Shown here piece after piece: positions 40,818-49,384 of a DNA stretch of 64,000 nucleotides. The DNA comes from Flavimarina sp. Hel_I_48 (GTDB lineage: Bacteria; Bacteroidota; Bacteroidia; Flavobacteriales; Flavobacteriaceae): the NCBI RefSeq assembly GCF_000733945.1, contig NZ_JPOL01000002.1, forward strand, positions 1,985,001-2,049,000. The letters run 5' to 3'. Each line of letters starts with the position of its first letter. Position 1 is the first letter of the stretch. Made by a program: the position numbers and the translations under genes. The notes under the pieces were generated by a model. That model had not been told where the DNA came from, made no database searches, and saw only the letters and a list, made by a program, of their open reading frames with translations.

Positions 40818-42017
40818 TTATTCACCCAACTTCGGGGAAACCCTGCTGGCGGCTGCTTTAGAAGCCAGAATCCCTAAAGTGGAAATGGTAAGCAGCACCA
40901 CCACAATATTTACAAGGGTGAGTTGCATAGGGTAGGCGAGTTGGGGTGTGATCATTACAAGGTCAAACTGCAATTGTGCGGCTACCACCGCAATCCCGAT
41001 CAGCAGTCCAAAAAGACCACCAAAAAAGGTCATCATCGCTCCCTGAAGAAAGAAAACCTGCTTAATTTCCTTATAATTGGCTCCCAGGCTGTGCAGCGTT
41101 TTGATATTTTCCCTCTTATCAAGGATAATCATGATAATACTTCCCACGAGGTTAAAAAGCGCAATGATCAATACCAGCGTAAAAATGAGATAGACCGCCA
41201 GATTTTCGGTATTTAGCATCTTATAGAGCTTGTCGTTCAGCTGAATACGGGTTTTTACCTCTATAGTATCACCCAGTAATTTCTGCACTGCTGTGGCCGC
41301 TTCATCGGGATTTATATTTGGTTTCAGTTTTATTTCTAGCGAACTTAACTGGTCGGCCTCATAATTAAGCAGGCTACGCGCAAATTTTAATGAAGTGAAG
41401 ACATAGTTGTCGTCAAGGTCTTCATTGACCTGATACATTCCCGTAACCAGTACTTTTGAGGTGCTAAAAGCCTGGGAGGGATCTGTAATTTGACCCGTAC
41501 CTGGTTTAGGCACCATAATCTGCAAGAGATCATTAAAATTATTGATGCCCACAGATAAAACGCGATTGATGCCCACACCTATGACACTAACCGGCTCTTC
41601 CTGACTCACCCAACTGCCAAAAATCAGCGTACTGTCCACAGGGTTGACCTTTGGGTAATTGCCATCAACACCTTTGATGTAGGCCATGTGGTTTTTCCCT
41701 TTAAATTCTAAAAAAGCACGTTCTTCAATAATTTCAGAAAATTGCGCTACCGAAGCAAGATTTTCCAGTTTTTGGGCTTCCGCCGAAGAAAAAGAAAAGG
41801 TTTTTCCGCTTGCCGGAAGCACTTTGAGATCTGGATCAAAAACAGAAGAAAAAGAAAGACTGAATTCCTTGAGTCCGGAAAACCCGGAAAGCACTATAAA
41901 AAGCGCGGCAGAACCCGCTATAATGCTCAGTGCAGAAATAATCGTGATGATGTTTATAGCATTATTGCTGCTGCGCGAAAACAAGTACCTTTTTGCTATA
42001 AACTGGGGAAATTTCAA
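40818..42017 (-). CDS. LolC/LolE-like ABC transporter permease
   Basis: A 399-residue inner-membrane protein. One N-terminal helix (NAINIITIISALSIIAGSAALFIVL) is followed by a large MacB-like periplasmic domain (about residues 45-260). A C-terminal FtsX domain has three helices (LIFTLVLIIALFNLVGSI, MMTFFGGLFGLLIGIAVVA, LTLVNIVVVLLTISTLGI). The opening FIAKRYLFSR is typical of LolCE proteins, which extract lipoproteins from the inner membrane. The ATPase partner LolD is not adjacent. It begins 10 bases after the rbfA stop, so the two are probably co-transcribed. Confidence 0.85.
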   Translation of the reverse strand: MKFPQFIAKRYLFSRSSNNAINIITIISALSIIAGSAALFIVLSGFSGLKEFSLSFSSVFDPDLKVLPASGKTFSFSSAEAQKLENLASVAQFSEIIEERAFLEFKGKNHMAYIKGVDGNYPKVNPVDSTLIFGSWVSQEEPVSVIGVGINRVLSVGINNFNDLLQIMVPKPGTGQITDPSQAFSTSKVLVTGMYQVNEDLDDNYVFTSLKFARSLLNYEADQLSSLEIKLKPNINPDEAATAVQKLLGDTIEVKTRIQLNDKLYKMLNTENLAVYLIFTLVLIIALFNLVGSIIMIILDKRENIKTLHSLGANYKEIKQVFFLQGAMMTFFGGLFGLLIGIAVVAAQLQFDLVMITPQLAYPMQLTLVNIVVVLLTISTLGILASKAAASRVSPKLGE

Positions 42018-42027
42018 AAGCAGGAAT

Positions 42028-42420
42028 TTATGATTTTTTACGTCTGGGCAACAGTTCAGGATTTTCTATGGGGTCATTGCCGCCTTTTAGGGATTTATCG
42101 ATACCATCAATATATTCCAGCGAGTCGTCCAGAAAAAACTGAAGTTCTGGCATGCGTCGCAGCTGGTGTCGCGTACGCTGTGCGATCTCATGTTTTATAA
42201 AAGGCTTTAGTTGTTTAAGTTCGGCAAGTATTTCATTTCCACGCTTGTTTGGGAACACGCTCACGTAAACTTTTGCCTGTGACAAATCTGTCGTGGTGCT
42301 CACTTTACTTACGGAGATGATCATATCTTTTACGCCTGCTTCAAGCATCGCTTTTTGTAGCACATCTACAAGATCTTTTTGTAGCACACCGGCTACTTTT
42401 TTCTGTCTATTTGTTTCCAT
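42028..42420 (-). CDS. rbfA: Ribosome-binding factor A
   Basis: A 130-residue KH-fold protein (METNRQKKVAGVLQKDLVDVL, then DLSQAKVYVSVFPN, ELQFFLDDSLEYIDGID). RbfA binds the 30S subunit and helps late 16S rRNA maturation, and is important in cold. It lies upstream of the permease gene in the same direction. Confidence 0.93.
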   Translation of the reverse strand: METNRQKKVAGVLQKDLVDVLQKAMLEAGVKDMIISVSKVSTTTDLSQAKVYVSVFPNKRGNEILAELKQLKPFIKHEIAQRTRHQLRRMPELQFFLDDSLEYIDGIDKSLKGGNDPIENPELLPRRKKS

Positions 42421-42562
42421 AGTGCAAAAATACGGTTTTATTATGGAGGTTACTTCACAGGTTTGCCTTGCTGAAGGCTGAAAAATTATGCTTTCTTAAT
42501 TTTCTGCCAGAAAGATGCAAGTTGGGCAATTTTCAGTTAAATTCGATCAAAAAATTTAAACT

Positions 42563-42988
42563 GTGGAAAGAATAGACCATATAGGCATTGCCGTTAAAGA
42601 CCTGAAGAAAGCAAACCTGTTTTATAAAAAATTACTGGGGACTGCACATTACAAGATCGAATTTGTGGAAAGTGAGCATGTAAATACCTCATTTTTTAAA
42701 ATGGGCGAGAACAAAATAGAGCTTCTCGAGGCAACCTCAGACGACAGTCCCATTGCCAAATTTATTGCAAAATATGGAGAGGGCATGCACCATGTGGCCT
42801 ATGCCGTAGATGATATCAAAGGGGAGCTCAAGCGCCTAAAAGAAGAAGGTTTTGACCTTATCAATGAAACTCCTAAGCGGGGCGCAGACAATAAATGGGT
42901 TGCTTTTGTACATCCTAAAAGTGCTGGCGGCATACTCATGGAACTTTGCCAGGACGTGCTTACCCCAGACTTGCCAGAAAGGGATTAA
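42563..42988 (+). CDS. mce: Methylmalonyl-CoA epimerase
   Basis: A 141-residue VOC-fold enzyme. It interconverts (S)- and (R)-methylmalonyl-CoA in propionate or branched-chain catabolism. Metal ligands are visible as IDHIGIAV (His), HHVAYAV (His) and ILMELCQ (Glu). The start codon is GTG at 42563, as the frame has no ATG before DHIGIAV. It is a single gene here, without the mutase. Confidence 0.9.
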   Translation: MERIDHIGIAVKDLKKANLFYKKLLGTAHYKIEFVESEHVNTSFFKMGENKIELLEATSDDSPIAKFIAKYGEGMHHVAYAVDDIKGELKRLKEEGFDLINETPKRGADNKWVAFVHPKSAGGILMELCQDVLTPDLPERD

Positions 42989-43007
42989 AGAAGATAGGCG
43001 TGAATTA

Positions 43008-43039
43008 TTTGCAGCCTTAAAAAAATAGGCTTATTTTTG
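43008..43039 (+). promoter_or_regulatory. Promoter of tRNA-CAT (TTTG / TATTTTTG)
   Basis: TTTG at 43008-43011 and TATTTTTG at 43032-43039 are 20 bases apart, fitting the -33/-7 pattern, and lie 35 bases before the tRNA. Confidence 0.6.
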
Positions 43040-43073
43040 CGCCCGCAATGTTTGTTAATGATAAACATGTGCC

Positions 43074-43147
43074 GGTCCCATAGCTCAGCTGGTTAGAGCA
43101 TCTGACTCATAATCAGAGGGTCCTTGGTTCGAGCCCAAGTGGGACCA
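43074..43147 (+). tRNA. tRNA with anticodon CAT, probably elongator Met
   Basis: Complete cloverleaf. Acceptor GGTCCCA pairs with TGGGACC. The D arm is GCTCAGCTGGTTAGAGC. The anticodon stem TCTGA/TCAGA encloses CTCATAA with CAT at 43108-43110. The T arm is CTTGG-TTCGAGC-CCAAG. An Ile tRNA with lysidine cannot be excluded. A terminator hairpin follows at 43161-43195. Confidence 0.93.
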
Positions 43148-43160
43148 CATTTAACACTTG

Positions 43161-43195
43161 AAAACCCCTATAAACAGTACGTTTATAGGGGTTTT
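43161..43195 (+). terminator. Rho-independent terminator after tRNA-CAT
   Basis: AAAACCCCTATAAAC pairs with GTTTATAGGGGTTTT around a short loop and is followed by a T-rich stretch. Confidence 0.8.
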
Positions 43196-43457
43196 TGTTT
43201 TTTTCCTTTAACTCTTAAGAGTCTCTAGATTTCTTCGTTTTTTTTATTAATAGAGTTATTAAGTTTTAAAATTAGTAAAATCTATTTTAGAAGGTTTTAC
43301 AGTTTATATGCAATTATTAAAAGATACTACTATCAATTACTTTAATACGAAACGAGTACTTCCGCAATTTTAATAAGATGCTTAAGATTATATTCGTAGA
43401 ACATTAATAAAAGGAACTTTACTCTTATCTGGTTATTGCTTCTTTAAAACAAAGATT
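43196..43457. other. AT-rich gap between tRNA-CAT and the P1 peptidase gene
   Basis: No gene is seen. A perfect 12-base palindrome ACTCTTAAGAGT lies at 43211-43222. No copy of the tRNA 3' end is visible further on. Confidence 0.4.
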
Positions 43458-44618
43458 TTGAAAAACATTTTAACGATAATATTTCTTACCCTTTCAATTT
43501 CAATTTATTCTCAAGAACCAAGAGCACGAGATTTAGGAATTCAATTTGAGGGAACTACAGGAAAATTTAATGCAATAACTGATGTTGAAGGTGTTTCTGT
43601 GGGGCATTCAACCATTATTTCAGGAAGCGGAAAAAACGAATTAGAAAAAGGACCTATTCGAACTGGAGTAACCGCAATATTTCCAAGTGGAAAAAAGAAA
43701 AAACCTTTATATGCAAACTGGTATAGTTTAAATGGAAACGGAGAAATGACTGGAACGACTTGGATTACAGAATCCGGTTTTTTAGAAACACCTATAATGT
43801 TGACTAATACATTTAGCGTAGGAACAGTAAGACAAGCAACTTTGAAATGGATGGTGGATACAGTCTGGAGTGATGAAGATTGGTGGTGGGCATTTCCAGT
43901 TGTTGCAGAAACTTATGACGGATTTTTGAATGATATCTACGGATTTCAAGTGCAAGAAAAAAATGTTTTAGAAGCTATCGAAAATACCACCAACAAGGAA
44001 GTTGAAGAAGGTAATGTGGGTGGTGGAACTGGAATGATGAGTTTTGGATTCAAAAGCGGTATTGGAACGTCTTCTCGAATTTTAAAATTTCCAGATACGA
44101 CGTATACAGTTGGAGTTTTAGTGCAGTCAAATTTTGGCGATAAAAAACGATTTAGAATAGATGGCGTCCCAATTGGAAAGGAATTAAAAGACACATTGGA
44201 TATCGAATACAAAGAACAACCTGAATCAAGAAGGCAAAATGGAGATGGTTCTATAATAGTTATTGTCGCTACTGATGTGCCATTACTTCCTTATCAGTTA
44301 AAAAGAGTTTCGCAACGAGTACCAATTGGAATTGGAAAATTAGGAGGAATTGGAGCAAATGGTTCAGGAGACATTTTCATCTCTTTTTCTACCGCAAATC
44401 AAGGAGCGTACATTCGAGAGGGAAAGACTTCTGTAGTAACAATCTCAAACGATTGGATGAATGATGTGTTTGAAGCTACAATTCAAGCAGTAGAAGAAGA
44501 TGTAATTAATGCTATGGTTGCAGCCGAAACAATGGATGGGAATAATGGAAATAAAGTTTATGCATTACCACACGATAAGCTTATTGAAATAATGAAAAAA
44601 TATAATCGAATAAAATAA
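43458..44618 (+). CDS. P1 family peptidase (DmpA-like aminopeptidase)
   Basis: A 386-residue exported protein starting with TTG at 43458 and a signal peptide (MKNILTIIFLTLSISIYSQ). The fold is that of self-processing DmpA/BapA aminopeptidases. GKFNAITDVEGVSVGHST is the conserved opening, and GNVGGGTGMMSFGFKSGIGTSS holds the likely autocatalytic Gly-Ser/Thr site near residues 190-215, where the chain would be cut into two subunits. The gene is AT-rich (20 of 60 G+C in one sampled line) and flanked by 300-400 bases without genes, so it may be a recent arrival. Beta-peptide or D-amino-acid substrates are typical of the family, not shown here. Confidence 0.85.
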   Translation: MKNILTIIFLTLSISIYSQEPRARDLGIQFEGTTGKFNAITDVEGVSVGHSTIISGSGKNELEKGPIRTGVTAIFPSGKKKKPLYANWYSLNGNGEMTGTTWITESGFLETPIMLTNTFSVGTVRQATLKWMVDTVWSDEDWWWAFPVVAETYDGFLNDIYGFQVQEKNVLEAIENTTNKEVEEGNVGGGTGMMSFGFKSGIGTSSRILKFPDTTYTVGVLVQSNFGDKKRFRIDGVPIGKELKDTLDIEYKEQPESRRQNGDGSIIVIVATDVPLLPYQLKRVSQRVPIGIGKLGGIGANGSGDIFISFSTANQGAYIREGKTSVVTISNDWMNDVFEATIQAVEEDVINAMVAAETMDGNNGNKVYALPHDKLIEIMKKYNRIK

Positions 44619-45029
44619 AGGGGTGCCACAATTGCTATCAGTAATTTTTTGTTCTCGATTATTTCTAAAATCCTCGCGGATGTTTAGTCTTGTATGTACT
44701 TGCTAAGTTAAAGACTAACTTACGAAACTCCTTAACGCTGAGTCGTTGTAGATTTACAACAATACGATCACTCGAAGAAAACCTATAAAAATAAAGTCTA
44801 GCATACCATACTTGTCAAATAAATGAAAAAAACTCACAAAACAGGGATCAACGATTATAGTAAATCCTTAATAGGGAAGTTCGGGATTTGACAATAAGAA
44901 GATATAAATAAAAAGGCTCTACCTGCCAAAGCAAGTGAGCCCTTTTTATTTTTGTAAATTACCATTAGAAGCCTAAAGTGTTAATAGCTGGCATCTTAAT
45001 GGCCGCAAAGATCAATTTGAGATTAATCC
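44619..45029. other. AT-rich gap with possible remnants
   Basis: No clear gene in these 411 bases. A 22-residue ORF starts at the ATG at 44823 (MKKTHKTGINDYSKSLIGKF). A terminator-like hairpin lies at 44910-44948. The rest is unassigned. Confidence 0.4.
44910..44948 (-). terminator. Terminator hairpin near the FKBP gene
   Basis: AAAAAGGCTC and GAGCCCTTTTT pair around a loop of about 17 bases, with T runs on both strands. It is likely a terminator for the minus-strand FKBP gene, 80 bases away. Confidence 0.5.
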
Positions 45030-45758
45030 TTATTCTGAATCTTTAATATCTATTAATTCTACAGTAAACATAAGTGGTTCACCGGGACCAATTTTAGGGG
45101 CAGATCCTTGCTGACCATACGCAAGATCAGAAGGAATGTAGAATTCATATTTAGCACCTTCTTTCATTAACTGAAGACCTTCTGTCCAACCCTTGATTAC
45201 TTGATTCACACCAAAAGTAGCCGACTGGCCACGCTCGTAAGAACTGTCAAAAACAGAACCGTCTATTAACTTACCTTCGTAGTTCACTTCCACTTGATCT
45301 GTTGCTGATGGAGTGGCGCCGGTTCCTTCTTCAAGAACTTTGTATTGTAAACCACTATCTGTAGTTTGAACACCTTCTTTAGTTGCATTTTCTTTCAAGA
45401 AAGCTTCTTCTTTGCCTTTATTTTCTTCGGCTTTTGCTTGCTGTTCTTTTTGTTGTCTTTCGCGCAATTGTGTATCAAACTTTTGCATCACTTGCTGCAT
45501 TGCTGCTGGTGGGATATCCACGCTGTCAGTAAGTGCAGTGCGCACGCCCTGAACGTAGACATCTACATCAAAAAACTGTTCTGGGTTGTCCCCTAAAGCT
45601 TGTTTAAATTGTGCTCCTGTGTTAGCACCTATGATATAGGAAACAGAATCCTTGAACGTTTTTAAGTCGGCATCGCCGCTTGATTGCATTTTAGAATCAT
45701 TGCAATTCACTAAGGTAAGCGCTACGGGTAACGCTAAAAATAATTTATTAAATTTCAT
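45030..45758 (-). CDS. FKBP-type peptidyl-prolyl isomerase, lipoprotein
   Basis: A 242-residue exported protein. The signal peptide ends in a lipobox with Cys19 (ALTLVNC). Residues about 25-110 are a helical FKBP_N dimerisation domain (VSYIIGANTGAQFKQ), a Gln/Glu/Lys-rich linker follows, and residues about 130-240 form the FKBP catalytic domain (GSVFDSSYERGQSATFGV, YEFYIPSDLAYGQQG). It resembles FkpA/Mip: it speeds proline isomerisation of envelope proteins. Confidence 0.92.
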   Translation of the reverse strand: MKFNKLFLALPVALTLVNCNDSKMQSSGDADLKTFKDSVSYIIGANTGAQFKQALGDNPEQFFDVDVYVQGVRTALTDSVDIPPAAMQQVMQKFDTQLRERQQKEQQAKAEENKGKEEAFLKENATKEGVQTTDSGLQYKVLEEGTGATPSATDQVEVNYEGKLIDGSVFDSSYERGQSATFGVNQVIKGWTEGLQLMKEGAKYEFYIPSDLAYGQQGSAPKIGPGEPLMFTVELIDIKDSE

Positions 45759-45841
45759 TTTATATTTTTATGATTTTCACATGCAAATAACGGCATATTA
45801 AAACACCTATAAAAATCTTTTACAATCAATTGTAATTAGGA

Positions 45842-47206
45842 TTAGCTAACAAATGCACTATATCCTGTAATTGCCCGTCCTACAATAAGCGTATTGATCT
45901 CTTTAGTCCCTTCGTACGAGTAGATTGCTTCGGCATCAGCGACAAAGCGGGCCACATCATATTCAAGCAGGATCCCGTTGCCGCCCATTACTTCCCGTGC
46001 GCGACTTACAACGTCACGGGTGCGCATAGAGCAGAACACTTTAGCAAGGGAGGCATGCTCATCTTTGAGAATATCGCCATCCTGCATTTCTGAAAGCCGA
46101 AAGCAAAGTGTTTCCATAGCCGTAAGGTTTGCCACCATTTCCACGAGATGGTTTTGAATAAGCTGAAAACTGGCAATAGGCCTGCCAAACTGCTCCCTTT
46201 TCTTTGTGTATTTTAGTGCAGCTTCATAAGCGCCCCGAGCACAGCCCACCGCTTGCCAGGCAACGCCCGCGCGTGTCATGCGCAATACTTTTGCAGTGTC
46301 CTTAAAGGAGTTCGCATTCTGTAGGCGGTCTGTTTCCGGTACGCGGCAATCGGTTAAGGTGATGATGGCATTTTGCACGGTGCGCAACGCCATTTTATCT
46401 GGCATTTTTTCGGCTTTAAAGCCGGGATTTTCCTTGCGTACAATAAATCCTTTCACGCGGTCAGAATCCACATCGCGGGCCCAGATAACCGTCAGGTCAG
46501 AAAAAGTGGCGTTTCCTATCCATTTTTTCTGGCCATTAAGTACCCATTCCTCACCTTCTTTTTTACAGGTCGTGCCCATGCCGCCGGCCACGCCAGATCC
46601 CACTTCGGGTTCTGTAAGGCCAAAAGCACCAATTTTTTCAAACTTCTGCATCTTCGGAAGCCATTCCTGTTTTTGTTCCTCACTTCCACAGAGATAAATA
46701 GAACCCATGGCAAGCCCGCTATGTACTCCAAAAAAGGTAGAGATCGATACGTCAACCCGGGCAAGTTCCATCGCGAGAATCCCTTCCATCAGAAATGATT
46801 GATCAGGGCAGCCATATCCTTTATAGGCGATACCACAAACGTTGAGTTTTGCCATTTTAGGGATTATATGGTGCGGAAATTCTGCTTTGTTCCAGTATTC
46901 ATTTGCAATAGGCTTAACTTCTTCTTCCATGAAATTGCGCATTTTCATCTGTATTTCGCGCTGTTCTGGAGTTAATTTGAGTTCCAGATTATAAAAATCG
47001 CCGTCTATGGGAGGTAATTTATGCTGCCCTTTTTTTGACTGTGTCTTTAGCATTTTCATGAGTCCGCCCAGCTGACGATCGTCCAGGTTGCCTACTGCAG
47101 CCATCACCTCAGAAAGGTCTACCTTTTTGGAAAGTTTGGTCAGGGCATCAAGATCTACATGCTTGAGCAGATTTATGGTATTTTTTACTTTTGAAAATAG
47201 CGACAT
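45842..47206 (-). CDS. Acyl-CoA dehydrogenase (glutaryl-CoA-like)
   Basis: A 454-residue FAD enzyme. The N-terminal roughly 70 residues are a helical extension (DALTKLSKKVDLSEVMAAV) not found in short members. The usual domains follow: N-terminal helices, the beta domain with GLTEPEVGSGVAGG, and the C-terminal helices. The catalytic Glu is in YSYEGTKEIN near residue 433. The sequence KREQFGRPIASFQ and the general length suggest the glutaryl-CoA or short-chain group, but substrate cannot be fixed. It is a single gene between the FKBP and M23 peptidase genes. Confidence 0.85.
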   Translation of the reverse strand: MSLFSKVKNTINLLKHVDLDALTKLSKKVDLSEVMAAVGNLDDRQLGGLMKMLKTQSKKGQHKLPPIDGDFYNLELKLTPEQREIQMKMRNFMEEEVKPIANEYWNKAEFPHHIIPKMAKLNVCGIAYKGYGCPDQSFLMEGILAMELARVDVSISTFFGVHSGLAMGSIYLCGSEEQKQEWLPKMQKFEKIGAFGLTEPEVGSGVAGGMGTTCKKEGEEWVLNGQKKWIGNATFSDLTVIWARDVDSDRVKGFIVRKENPGFKAEKMPDKMALRTVQNAIITLTDCRVPETDRLQNANSFKDTAKVLRMTRAGVAWQAVGCARGAYEAALKYTKKREQFGRPIASFQLIQNHLVEMVANLTAMETLCFRLSEMQDGDILKDEHASLAKVFCSMRTRDVVSRAREVMGGNGILLEYDVARFVADAEAIYSYEGTKEINTLIVGRAITGYSAFVS

Positions 47207-47276
47207 CGATTGAATATTTTGAGATAAATTTTATTAAATATAGGCAGTTTTGAGAAACCCTTTGACCAAAACAATG

Positions 47277-48416
47277 TTAATTGGTCAGATCCCTCAATAG
47301 GCTCTGGTGAATATAGGCACTTTGATCTTGCCGAGTGCGTATATGATACCAGTCGGTTGTCTTTCCTAAAATTTTTAAAGTATCGTCCCGTTTGGCCTGT
47401 CCCAATTTTTCCGCTTTGGCGAAAGCAGAAGCCCTAATATTAGCAATGGAGGAAGTAACCACACAAAATTGCTTTGTAGTTTCATTTTTTGCTGAAGGCA
47501 CGGGGGCGATCCCTTCAAAAACGTATGGCAACGGATTAATAGCGCCACGCCCACGCCGATAAATACCAAAATGTAAATGCGGCGGCGTGGTACGCGCATT
47601 GCCGGTATTGCCTACGAGACCAAGCGTGTCACCTCTTTTTACACGCTGACCGGGTGAAGCAATAATGCTGTCCAGATGGGCGTAATAGAGCGAATTGCCA
47701 AAAATGCCAGAGCGCAACCACACTTGTTTGCCGCCCAGCCCGCGGTTGCCCGTAGAACTCACCCTGCCATCACAGGCGGCAAGAACCGGCGTACCACGAT
47801 CTGCAAAAATATCAAGCCCTTCATGGCTACGCCTGCCACCATCGCGGTTTGCCCCCCAGAAGCTCTGTATGGCCGCGTTCCCTTTTTCCGCTACGGGAAA
47901 ACTATAGAGCGGCGTGCGATAGAGGAGAAGGTTGAACGTGGTAGAAGCTTGAATTTCTGGCTGAACCACGAGTTTATAATCTCCGGTTTCTTTTACTGTA
48001 AACTGAATTTGATTTTCATTGGGCAGGTTTTCGAGTTCCAGTTTTAAAGGATTAAGAGAATCTCCTACGGAACGAAAAAGTGCCAAAAACACCTTATTTT
48101 TAACCGAATCTGCCTGAATTTCGGCAGAAAAGCGCTCTCCCTGCTGCAAATGCAAATTATATCCCGCAGCGGTAAAATTATTTTGCCAAAAATGACCAGA
48201 CTCCACGTAAGGCAGTTTTACTAAAACACTGTCTTTTTTTGCCAATTCAAACGCCCGTTCCCAGCGATCAGATTGTGTGGAGTCGTTTTCGAGTTCGCGT
48301 TTGTAGACTTCCCTGGCGGAAGGATTGGTAATAAAATCCTTCGCTTTGGTAATTTCCTTACATGCTAAAAAGGTCAGCATAAGAAAAAAAATAAAAAATA
48401 GATTTTTAAAATTCAA
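47277..48416 (-). CDS. M23 family peptidase lipoprotein with C-terminal SH3 domain
   Basis: A 379-residue exported protein. Signal peptide with lipobox Cys19 (LTFLAC). Residues about 55-185 are a beta-rich domain of unknown role. The LytM domain (about 185-310) keeps the zinc motifs HEGLDIFAD (His, Asp) and HLHFGIY (His). A bacterial SH3-like domain (about residues 315-379, SSIANIRASAF, DWYHIRT) closes the protein. Such enzymes cut peptidoglycan cross-links during growth. Confidence 0.88.
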   Translation of the reverse strand: MNFKNLFFIFFLMLTFLACKEITKAKDFITNPSAREVYKRELENDSTQSDRWERAFELAKKDSVLVKLPYVESGHFWQNNFTAAGYNLHLQQGERFSAEIQADSVKNKVFLALFRSVGDSLNPLKLELENLPNENQIQFTVKETGDYKLVVQPEIQASTTFNLLLYRTPLYSFPVAEKGNAAIQSFWGANRDGGRRSHEGLDIFADRGTPVLAACDGRVSSTGNRGLGGKQVWLRSGIFGNSLYYAHLDSIIASPGQRVKRGDTLGLVGNTGNARTTPPHLHFGIYRRGRGAINPLPYVFEGIAPVPSAKNETTKQFCVVTSSIANIRASAFAKAEKLGQAKRDDTLKILGKTTDWYHIRTRQDQSAYIHQSLLRDLTN

Positions 48417-48547
48417 GGCGGTTTTTCATCAAAAACTGCACGAATTATGCCAGTTCCTGGCTAAAATTAGGCGAATTAGGAGCCTTTTTTACCGGTTTTA
48501 ACGATTTGTTGACAGCCATTATAGTGCGAACCAGGTTATTTTTAAAC

Positions 48548-49039
48548 ATGGCAAAAGAATATGATGAAAAACCTATAAAAGTCCCGCGCTTCAACGAAGC
48601 GGGTGGTTTCTACACCACACCGCGGCGCTCTAAACTGATGAGCAAAATAAAGGGCAAAAATACAAAGCCAGAGTTACAACTGCGAAAGGCGCTGTGGGCG
48701 GCAGGTTTTCGGTATCGTGTGAACAGTAAATATTTGATCGGTAAACCGGATATTTCGATCAAAAAATACAAGACTGCAATTTTTATTGATGGGGAATTTT
48801 GGCATGGCTACGACTGGGAGAATAAAAAATTGAAGATCAAAAGCAACCGGGATTTCTGGATCCCAAAAATTGAACGCAACATGCAACGCGACCGGGAGGT
48901 CAATGCAAAACTTGAGGAAATGGGCTACACTGTTTTTAGATTTTGGGCTAAAGATTTAAAAGATGATCTTGAAGCCTGCGTCAATCAGGTCATTACACAT
49001 TTTGAGAAAAGCACCAGGCTTGTAAACGGTACAAAGTAG
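48548..49039 (+). CDS. vsr: Very-short-patch-repair-like endonuclease (Vsr family)
   Basis: A 163-residue nuclease. The start at 48548 (MAKEYDEKPIKVPRF) is chosen because the family core begins at TPRRSKLMSKIKGKNTKPEL. The longer frame adds 14 unlikely residues. Catalytic-site features are GKPDISIKKYKTAIFIDGEFWHGYDWE (Asp, His) with a C-terminal GYTVFRFWAKDL. Vsr nicks T-G mismatches made by deamination of 5-methylcytosine and normally sits beside a cytosine methyltransferase. None is adjacent here, so it is orphan. Confidence 0.82.
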   Translation: MAKEYDEKPIKVPRFNEAGGFYTTPRRSKLMSKIKGKNTKPELQLRKALWAAGFRYRVNSKYLIGKPDISIKKYKTAIFIDGEFWHGYDWENKKLKIKSNRDFWIPKIERNMQRDREVNAKLEEMGYTVFRFWAKDLKDDLEACVNQVITHFEKSTRLVNGTK

Positions 49040-49384
49040 ACTATAAATTGTCTTTTTTTACAAAATTTTTAATTTATATAATACACATTCTACACGCCAT
49101 AAAACCAGCTACAAGGCACTTACAAACCACCTTATTTCCTACTGTTGAAAAGTTCGCTCGCAGCCCATTGAGATTGACTTTTTGGGGAACTTTTCATTTT
49201 TTTTGAAAGTACAAAATATTAATAATCAATAAATTAAATAAATTTTTTGGTTAAGTAGGAATTGCCCTATGTTGAAAACTTTGTTGAAAACGAAAAGGCT
49301 TTTACCCTCTGATTGGTCTTATTTTTTTCCATATTTGTTAGTCCCAAATAACACCAAATTAACCACACGTAAACCCCTAAGACT
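49040..49384. other. nrdB upstream region with three TGTTGAAAA repeats
   Basis: No gene seen in 345 bases. The nonamer TGTTGAAAA occurs at 49143-49151, 49270-49278 and 49282-49290, the last two 12 bases apart. They could bind a replication-linked regulator; no NrdR box was recognised. Confidence 0.5.

Noticed and set aside
43074..45029. tRNA-bounded island with att repeats
   Set aside because: I looked for a second copy of the tRNA-CAT 3' end downstream of the peptidase gene and found none.
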